Source: Azorinus chamasolen (lineage: Eukaryota; Mollusca; Bivalvia; Cardiida; Solecurtidae). From it: a stretch of 64,000 nucleotides of DNA. The stretch covers positions 43,625,552 through 43,689,551 of the forward strand of contig OY755252.1 of NCBI GenBank assembly GCA_963576725.1. Direction: 5' to 3'. The position numbers and the translations under genes were made by a program. Positions within the stretch are counted from its first letter, which is position 1; each line of letters starts with the position of its first letter. Of this stretch, positions 60,201-64,000 are shown one piece after another. The notes below the pieces were generated by a model. The model was not told where the DNA came from and ran no database searches. It saw nothing but the letters and a program-made list of their open reading frames with translations.

Positions 60201-62181
60201 CAAAAGGTTTATTCCAAAAAGTGTAAAAAGATGTTTGTAAAGAGTAAAGAAGTAAGAAAGCAAATTACAGTCTTCACAATTTCTCCTGTCAGAGCTTCAA
60301 GCAGTACATACCTTTTGCAATGTCATCCTCCTCTTGTTGTGACTGTACTACATTTGGATCTTTGCTCACAACTGGGGCAGTCTTTGCCTGAAAAAAAAAG
60401 CCACATTTCCCCTTATTACCCAGAGGTCCTGATCAGAAACGTTTATTAAAACAGTTTCAAGACTTCTTTATTTCTCCACAAAACCCTATGTTGTAACTAC
60501 TCTTTAGAATCGTGTCTCTGAGACATCATAGAGTTTGGTGAAGAAATAAACATTTTAGTATTTGAGTATGCACCTTTAACTGTAACTCTGTAACTTACCC
60601 CAATCATGACACCAGGCCTTAGGTTATAAAAAAAACTTTTTGATTGAGTTTGAGATTATTCTCAATCATTTGATCAGATACTTGAGAATGATCTCAGACT
60701 CGGACTCAGAAGTTTTATAATCTCGGACCCTTATCTCTTACATCCAAATTTCTTATTTTTGTGAACCTGAATAAATCAATTTTATACCATTTTGATGGCA
60801 TTCAATCAAGCTAATGGTAAGAATTGTCTGTTCTGTCTCTTTATGGAATTGTATTGAAGTTATTTAATAGTATTTTTCATTGCAAAAAAGAAAACGTTCA
60901 CCTGTTATGTTACAGTACAAAAATTCAGTTAATGAATATTTATAAAGTGACAAGTCATTACATATAGAGTTAAGGGATATGAAAGAGTAACAAATTGATA
61001 CTCAAATACTCGGTCTGTTTTCCGACTGAGTACTCCTGTACTCATAAAGCTTGCTAAATAAACCCAGCCTCCACTGAAATAGTCTTCGATCATTTGTTCT
61101 GTTTTTACCTATCCTTCTTCATATTTTAATTAATAAGTTTTCACAGTAACAGCAGTTACCATAATTGTACCACAACTAAGACTCGGTTGTTTGACCAATA
61201 CCTGCATACTTCAGTATTTGGCCCCATCCCAAAAATATTCATGACGGAAAACTATTGTGAAAATTCACTTAATAAACACTACTTACTGCTGGGCCTTCTG
61301 GATCTAGAAACTCTTGCCCTTCCTTCTTCAAACTATCATAAAATGATGGAATTAGGCTGAAACATAAAGAAAAGGGTCTGAGTATGAACCTTTATTTGTT
61401 GCTCTGTTTGAGTATGCACCTTTATCTGCTGCTCTGATATAATAAACATTCTTTTCAAGCACTCCTTCATTCCACCACCAAAGCCCATAATATGACTTTT
61501 CTTTAGATTGTCTCAAAGAGATTATTCTGAAGAGTGATCATAACATAGGGTTTGGTGGAGAAATGATCACAAAGGTCCAGATAAGATGCGTAAATTTACA
61601 TTTTCAAGAATAACTTCTTTATATCTCCACCAAATCCTATGTTATGACTACTTTTCAGAATCATCTCTTTGAGACGATTCTAAAAAGTGGTCACAACATA
61701 GAGTTTGGTGGAGAAATGACTATTTTAGTATTTGAGTATGCACCATCATATGTAGCTCTGTGATCATTTTAGTACTTGAAATATGTCGCTGGGCTATGGA
61801 TCTCTTGTAGCTTATAAGGTACCTTTTCCATTAAACATTTATAACCCTTTCCTGGTTCTATTTTTATTCAAAACTTCAATACCTACCGAATATTCATGAA
61901 CAAAATAGTTATGATGAAATATGGAAGGTGGAACAGTGTATCCATTTTAGAAACAGATCTATCAAATTCCATTAGCAAACAGAGCAGACCCTGATCAGAC
62001 GGCTCCTATGAGAGCCGTCTGATCTGGGACTACACTGTTTGTAATAGCTTGAAAAGGCTTTTATAGAAAAGGGTTAAATGATATAATTTACTTACTTTAA
62101 AGCTGGATCATCTTTGAATTCCTTGGACTCTGCCCATGATTTAACCAAAAATTTCAACTTTTGTGCAACTCGTGGATGTGC
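45008..62181 (-). CDS. STAM: STAM (signal-transducing adaptor molecule), exons 3' part; 5' end beyond window
   Basis: Twelve exons join in phase into 465 codons plus a stop: 62181-62096, 61356-61287, 60387-60312, 59198-59068, 57689-57604, 56247-56153, 55327-55251, 54204-54114, 49717-49663, 48636-48480, 47671-47481 and 45290-45008. All introns are GT-AG. STAM pairs with Hrs/HGS in ESCRT-0 on early endosomes, binds ubiquitinated receptors and recruits deubiquitinases. Domains in order: last helices of VHS (about 1-50), UIM ([16 protein letters not shown], about 70-85), SH3 (from [17 protein letters not shown] to GLFPANFV, about 122-174), Hrs-binding helical core ([15 protein letters not shown] to [16 protein letters not shown]), then a Q/P/G-rich tail. 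Human STAM has 540 residues; about 95 N-terminal residues are missing here, which gives roughly 560. I saw no upstream exon in 62182-64000. Invertebrates usually have one STAM, so STAM1 versus STAM2 does not apply. Confidence 0.93.
45347..45478. mobile_element. pogo-like TA MITE (family D) in a STAM intron, deleted centre
   Basis: TACAGTAGAACCTCTCTAAA to TAGAGAGGTTGTACTGTA; part of the arm with CAGAATGCTTC remains. Confidence 0.78.
45605..46135. mobile_element. Inverted SINE pair plus palindrome in a STAM intron
   Basis: On the minus strand, 46130-46030 is a tRNA-Ser-like head: TTCCGTGGCCAAGTGGTTAT (A box) and GTTGGTTTGATTCCCGATCT (B box). It is followed by a body with CCTTCCAGCTGGCTTGTGTT and AGGTCGGTGGTTCAACCTGG. 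The same body is repeated on the plus strand at about 45690-45762, so the two face each other. The left part (45605-45655) is a GGATCCTGATGAGA / TTATCTGGATCC palindrome related to family H. Confidence 0.75.
46185..46420. mobile_element. TTAA MITE (family A) in a STAM intron
   Basis: AGCAAACAGAGCAGACCCTG, palindrome GATGGCTCCTACTAGAGCCA, ATCTGATCTGGATCTTCTCT and the end GAAGGAAAGGGTTA. The left end is degraded. Confidence 0.78.
46490..47326. mobile_element. Tandem-core element family HN2, four cores
   Basis: Left end TGTCGCAGGACAGCAAAGCT + CGCCTATT; right end CTATTCTTCGAATAGGCGAG + CTAAAAA, with CGCCTATT inverted and a terminal hairpin. Between are four roughly 180-bp cores with TTTCAACACTTACCCAAAAA, CTTTAACCTT, AAAACAGGTGAAATTTTGAC and CATGTAGTATTAGTGCAT. 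It lies in a STAM intron. Confidence 0.8.
47481..47671 (-). CDS. STAM: STAM exon: Gln/Gly/Pro-rich tail
   Basis: 191 bp. It encodes irregular repeats of GQGQIP/GQGQMP. This region is low-complexity, as in other STAM C-termini. Acceptor TTTTCAG, donor GTGAGT. Confidence 0.88.
47731..47947. mobile_element. TTAA MITE (family B) in a STAM intron
   Basis: TTAACCCATTTCCTCATATT at the left; palindrome AGAGCATTTGCTCCTGTAGG and mirror; the right end stops at TATGAGGTA, with the terminal TTAA lost. Its left end is only about 60 bp from the acceptor of the Gln-rich exon. Confidence 0.86.
48250..48462. mobile_element. pogo-like TA MITE (family D) adjoining a STAM exon
   Basis: TACAGAAGAACCTGTCTTAA starts it; arms GGTGATTGCTTAATGCAG and CTGCATTAAGCTACC surround TAAAGCTCCTATTAGAGCTT. 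It ends within about 20 bp of the donor site of the exon at 48480. Confidence 0.75.
48480..48636 (-). CDS. STAM: STAM exon: helical core end and start of tail
   Basis: 157 bp encoding [20 protein letters not shown] then [16 protein letters not shown] and a Met/Gly/Pro stretch. Acceptor ATTGCAG, donor GTTAGT. Confidence 0.92.
48732..48925. mobile_element. pogo-like TA MITE (family D), CAGGAC-end subtype
   Basis: TACAGTAAAACCCCTCTAAA to GTTTAGATAGGTTTAACTGT; palindrome AGAAAGCTTCTCTAGGAGCT. Confidence 0.85.
49244..49482. mobile_element. Short non-autonomous element with a C22 run
   Basis: ACTAGAATTGTTTGTGTTAC, then 22 consecutive C at 49273-49294, AATCCTATGAAGTTTCATGA, and the right hairpin GTCTTCCCAGTATACTGGGG + GAGACATAACTAA. 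It is a dispersed-repeat relic in a STAM intron. Confidence 0.6.
49663..49717 (-). CDS. STAM: STAM exon: helical core middle (micro-exon)
   Basis: 55 bp encoding [17 protein letters not shown]. The MGPLID motif is a STAM hallmark. Acceptor CTTTCAG, donor GTAGGT. It is shorter than typical exons. Confidence 0.92.
49803..50023. mobile_element. TTAA MITE (family B) in a STAM intron
   Basis: TTAAACCATTACCCCATAGG to TATGAGGGAAAGGGTTAA; perfect palindrome AGAGCATTTGCTCCTATAGG plus mirror. Confidence 0.9.
50045..50165. mobile_element. Palindromic MITE (family F)
   Basis: TTGTGACCACTCTTTAGAAT and GATTCTAAAGCGTAGTCACA around CGTCTTGAAGAGACG; TTTCTCCACCAAACCC / GGGTCTGGTGGAGA outer arms. Confidence 0.8.
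50911..52384. mobile_element. HN1 element split by a family A MITE
   Basis: ACAAGAGGGCCAGAATGGCC start and two cores up to about 51208; then unrelated sequence and a family A MITE (51507-51838); then two more cores from about 51970 and the terminal GAGCACAAAAGTGCTCTGGT + GAGCTAAAA. It may be one interrupted element or two partial ones. Confidence 0.72.
51507..51838. mobile_element. TTAA MITE (family A) with duplicated right end
   Basis: TTAACCCTTCCCTCATACAA to AACAGGCAAAGGGTTAA, 332 bp rather than 250, because ATGGCTACAATGTTCCACCT + TATTTCATTATAACTATTTT is present twice in tandem. Confidence 0.85.
52928..53161. mobile_element. TTAA MITE (family A2) in a STAM intron
   Basis: TTAACCCTTTACTCCATGAA to TTGAGTAATGCGTTAA; palindrome GATGGCTCCTATAGGAGCCA between GCAGACCCTGATCA and TGATCTGGGTCTAC. 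Confidence 0.88.
53771..54011. mobile_element. TTAA MITE (family A) just downstream of a STAM exon
   Basis: AACACCTCTTCATGAATTTG to AACAGGGAAAGGGTTAA; palindrome GACAGCTCCTATAGGAGTCA between ACCCAGATCA and TGATCAGGGT. The left border is blurred. Confidence 0.82.
54114..54204 (-). CDS. STAM: STAM exon: helical core start
   Basis: 91 bp encoding [20 protein letters not shown] then [10 protein letters not shown]. It begins the Hrs-binding coiled-coil/GAT-like core. The intron that follows is about 4.4 kb and full of tandem-core elements. Confidence 0.92.
54831..55060. mobile_element. TTAA MITE (family B) in a STAM intron
   Basis: TTAACACATTCCCTCCTAGT at the left; palindrome AGAGCATTTGTTCCATAGGA with mirror; right end GGAGGGAATGAGATAA. 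Confidence 0.84.
55251..55327 (-). CDS. STAM: STAM exon: post-SH3 linker
   Basis: 77 bp encoding [20 protein letters not shown] then VDIDE, like the vertebrate VQFSDDVQVETIE stretch. Acceptor TTTTCAG, donor GTACTT. Confidence 0.9.
55361..55576. mobile_element. pogo-like TA MITE (family D), CCGGAA-end subtype
   Basis: TACAAGCCCTCTAAACCGGA to CTGGTTTACAGTGGTTTTAT; arms ACAGGGTGAAAGTTACGCAG / CTGCATGACTTTCACCCTG around AAAGCTCCTAGAGGAGCTTT. It begins about 33 bp upstream of a STAM exon. Confidence 0.84.
56153..56247 (-). CDS. STAM: STAM exon: SH3 second half
   Basis: 95 bp encoding [20 protein letters not shown] then [11 protein letters not shown]. The WW pair, the G-LFP-NFV segment and TADLT after it are characteristic of STAM. 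Donor GTAAGT. Confidence 0.95.
56680..57080. mobile_element. TTAA MITE (family B) followed by a second partial copy
   Basis: The full copy 56680-56907 (TTAACCCATTCCCTCAAATT to AAGAGGTAATGGGTTAA) is followed immediately by a partial copy with AACCAGTGATAAATACTGCA and TTTATCACAATGGTTTCAAA. Confidence 0.88.
57152..57272. mobile_element. Long-hairpin element (family E), short form
   Basis: GGGTCCAAGCTTATAAAACC to AGCTTTATAAGCATGGACCC; one arm copy only and most of the tip is deleted. Confidence 0.85.
57604..57689 (-). CDS. STAM: STAM exon: SH3 first half
   Basis: 86 bp encoding [20 protein letters not shown] then EIISVLDD. The ALYDF motif and acidic RT loop are typical SH3. Acceptor TTTCAG, donor GTGAGT. 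Confidence 0.95.
58781..58996. mobile_element. TTAA MITE (family B) in a STAM intron
   Basis: TTAACCCTTTCTTCCATAAA to AAGGGAACGGGTTAA; the palindrome lost one GCTCCTAT half (AATAGAGCAAAGGAGCAAAT). Confidence 0.86.
59068..59198 (-). CDS. STAM: STAM exon: UIM end, Ser-rich linker
   Basis: 131 bp. It completes the UIM ([14 protein letters not shown]), followed by [20 protein letters not shown] and the basic REVRK that leads into the SH3. The Ala-x3-Ser of the UIM consensus is present. Confidence 0.92.
59834..60040. mobile_element. pogo-like TA MITE (family D), ATAACGG-end subtype
   Basis: TACAGTAAAACCTCTCTATA to TATAGAGAGGTTTGACTGTA; arms AGTAAAACAGAACGCTCCTA and TAGGAGCATTCTGTTTTACT. The ends resemble those of pogo elements most closely here. 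Confidence 0.88.
60312..60387 (-). CDS. STAM: STAM exon: linker and start of UIM
   Basis: 76 bp encoding [20 protein letters not shown] then DDIAK. The acidic EEDD opens the ubiquitin-interacting motif. Acceptor TTTTCAG, donor GTATG. Confidence 0.9.
60621..60730. mobile_element. Long-hairpin element (family E), degenerate
   Basis: TTGATTGAGTTTGAGATTAT, a mutated tip CAATCATTTGATCAG, GAGAATGATCTCAGACTCGG and the end TTTTATAATCTCGGACCC. Confidence 0.65.
61287..61356 (-). CDS. STAM: STAM exon: VHS domain end
   Basis: 70 bp encoding [20 protein letters not shown] then GPA; the last VHS helix. Acceptor TTTCAG, donor GTAAGT. Confidence 0.9.
61598..61760. mobile_element. Palindromic MITE (family F), complete-looking copy
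   Basis: TTCAAGAATAACTTCTTTAT and ATTTTAGTATTTGAGTATGC flank the hairpin ATGACTACTTTTCAGAATCA / GATTCTAAAAAGTGGTCACA. A diverged copy precedes it (61455-61565). Confidence 0.82.
61851..62077. mobile_element. TTAA MITE (family A) close to a STAM donor site
   Basis: ATAACCCTTTCCTGGTTCTA to AGAAAAGGGTTAA; palindrome GACGGCTCCTATGAGAGCCG between ACCCTGATCA and TGATCTGGGA. Its right end is under 20 bp from the donor of the exon ending at 62096. Confidence 0.87.
62096..62181 (-). CDS. STAM: STAM exon: VHS domain part 1
   Basis: 86 bp, frame 0 at entry. It encodes [20 protein letters not shown] then EFKDDPAL, which matches the late VHS region (GHPKV.EKLK in vertebrates). Acceptor CATTTTAG/G, donor GTAAGT. 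Confidence 0.92.
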
Positions 62182-63102
62182 CTAAAATGAAATAGTCACA
62201 TATTACTTCACCTGGCATAGATCAAACTTCAAAAAGACAGTCAACCTGTCACAAATTTGAAAACATGCCCAACTGGTGTTCAACTCCACAGTAAGAATTT
62301 CTGTAAATAAAGGGCCCAAACTCCAAAGTGATGGAAGTAATATTGGTGGTTAGATGAAGCCGGGCATATAAAAAGTAATATCATGACTTTGACTTGATCT
62401 CATACAAGAACTGTATAAAATGAATGACATTAAAAATGCAAACATAATAAATATCTAATAAAACGTCATGTACTGCAACAACTTCTTAACCCTATACTCA
62501 ATAAATACGCCTTTCTACACCACTGCAATCAGAGTAGACCCGAACCAGATGTCTCCTGTAGGAACCGTCTGATCAGGATCCTGACGATAAAGATATGATT
62601 CTACAGCTTCTGCCTGGCCTAAAATCCTATGTCCATACATGTGCTATTTTAATAATTAATCTAATTAATATTCATAGTGAAATTTTTTTTGCATGAATAT
62701 TCATGGAGTACAGGGTTTACTATATTGTATAAGTGTTAACTGACAATCATTGTTTGTGTTCACAAATTTGATAAACCTAGTAACGAAGTATCTAGAGATA
62801 TAATCTGAAGATATATCTTTGCATAACAGTTTAACCTATCCCCTTTGAATACTCATGTAAGAAACAATGACATTAGGTGTATCTATTAGCTGAATTTTTA
62901 TAATAGCATATGGACATGAGATCTACTATAACGTCATAAGCAAACACAGCAGACCCTGACTTCTAAAGGAGCCATCATGATCTGATCTTCGTCTACTCTG
63001 TTTGCAAAGTCGTGAAAAAGTGTTCATATGTGGGAAATGGTTCAATATTACCAAGATAAAGCTGCATATTTGTGCCTTTGCATTCAGTGTAGACCCAGAT
63101 CA

Positions 63103-63280
63103 GGGTCCATGCTTATAAAAGTTTTAGTTGAGTCTGAGTTCGTTCTCAAGTTTTTGATTGGTCAGATTTGAGCCAAAGGCTCAAATCTGACCAATCAAAA
63201 GCTTGAGAACTCAAATCTGACCAATCAAAGGCTTGAGAACGATCTCAGACTCTACTAAAAAGCTTTATAAGCATGGACCC
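63103..63280. mobile_element. Long-hairpin element (family E) inserted in another palindrome
   Basis: GGGTCCATGCTTATAAAAGT to AGCTTTATAAGCATGGACCC, tip GAGCCAAAGGCTC, with an extra arm copy on the right. The host reads GTAGACCCAGATCA before and AGACAGCTCCTGC after, i.e. a family A/C-type palindrome cut in two, so the insertion ends can be read directly. Confidence 0.9.
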
Positions 63281-63312
63281 AGACAGCTCCTGCAAGATCT
63301 GCTCTGAATTTT

Positions 63313-63533
63313 AGCTAAACCTTCCCTGTTCTGTATTTATTCCAAATTCCAATACCTACTGAATATTCATGGACAAAATAGTTATAATGAAACATGGAAA
63401 GTTGAACATTGCAGCCATTTTAAATACTAAAGAATCAGATATTTTAAATTCCACTAGCAAACAGAGGAGACCTGATCTGGGTCTACTCTATTTGCAAATG
63501 CGTGAAAAACGTTTATATGAGGGAATGGGTTAA
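63313..63533. mobile_element. TTAA MITE (family A), palindrome deleted
   Basis: CTAAACCTTCCCTGTTCTGT to TGAGGGAATGGGTTAA. AGCAAACAGAGGAGACCTGA is joined straight to TCTGGGTCTACTC; the GGCTCCTATAGGAGCC tip is gone. Confidence 0.83.
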
Positions 63534-63847
63534 ATAATGTGACATATATGATTCTGATGTCTGTTGTAGCAAAGGTCCTCTTGTTACATGGACCATTATC
63601 AAACTTTACTTAACCCTGTACTCCATGAATATTCATGAAAGAAATAATGATATATCGAATATTAATTAGATTAATTATTATCATAGCACATGGACACAGG
63701 AATTTTGGCTATGGCAGAAACTGTAGAATCATAAGCAAATACAACAGTCCGTGATCATATGGTTCCGACATAAGCTGTCTGATATGGATCTACTGTTTGC
63801 AAACTGAAGGGCATAGAAAGGCCTATCTATGGAGTAAAGGGTCATCA

Positions 63848-63994
63848 ATTCAAACATTTTCAAGAATAACTGCTTTGTTTCTCTAGCATATCAATGTATA
63901 CTGTGACCACTCCTTTGAGGCGATTCTAAAGAGTGGTCACAGTAAAGGGTTTGGTGGAGAAATGAAGATTTTAGTATTTGAGTATGTACCCTTA
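63848..63994. mobile_element. Palindromic MITE (family F) at the window edge
   Basis: TTTTCAAGAATAACTGCTTT, CTGTGACCACTCCTTTGAGG, CGATTCTAAAGAGTGGTCAC and TTTTAGTATTTGAGTATGTA. Confidence 0.78.
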
Positions 63995-64000
63995 ACCATA

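Noticed and set aside
62182..64000. Upstream STAM VHS exons
   Set aside because: I looked on the minus strand for the earlier VHS helices and found only MITEs; the exons must lie beyond the window.

Overview
The window is animal nuclear DNA, AT-rich and densely packed with repeats. It holds two recognisable protein-coding genes, both on the minus strand, both with animal orthologues, and one with many short exons and canonical GT-AG introns. The repeat content (TTAA-flanked palindromic MITEs, tandem-core 'pearl'-like elements, tRNA-derived SINEs) fits a bivalve mollusc. A heterodont such as Dreissena is my best guess, but it rests on the look of the repeats, not on a marker gene.

Layout. 1-5420: a satellite array of about 112-114 bp monomers with a higher-order period near 1.02 kb. 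5421-8500: MITE remnants, a CA microsatellite and a tandem-core element. 8500-11800: a roughly 30-31 bp minisatellite field split by nested mobile elements. 11800-23100: a mosaic of MITEs. 23133-24107: SLC25A51, the mitochondrial NAD+ carrier, with one coding exon. 24110-26000: MITEs and a 5'-truncated LINE tail. 26020-29130: a 3.1-kb foldback structure with long inverted arms. 29690-31680: GTTGGCCCAAC repeats and tRNA-like SINEs. 31680-45000: more MITEs, minisatellites and relic elements. 45008-62181: the last twelve coding exons of STAM (end of VHS domain, UIM, SH3, Hrs-binding coiled coil, Q/P-rich tail); its first exons lie beyond the right edge.

The genes are unrelated. SLC25A51 imports NAD+ into mitochondria. 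STAM is an ESCRT-0 adaptor that sorts ubiquitinated cargo on endosomes. The STAM introns are filled with the same repeats as the intergenic DNA.

The most interesting signal is in the MITEs. At least five families with different ends (several TTAA-type, one TA-type and pogo-like) carry a long central palindrome with the same tip, GCTCCTNNAGGAGC. In several of the TTAA families the two arms differ at one repeated position (CCAGAT on one arm, CCTGAT as the complement of the other), which leaves an A.A or T.T mismatch in an otherwise near-perfect hairpin. I could run no searches; family names for repeats are inferences from structure.
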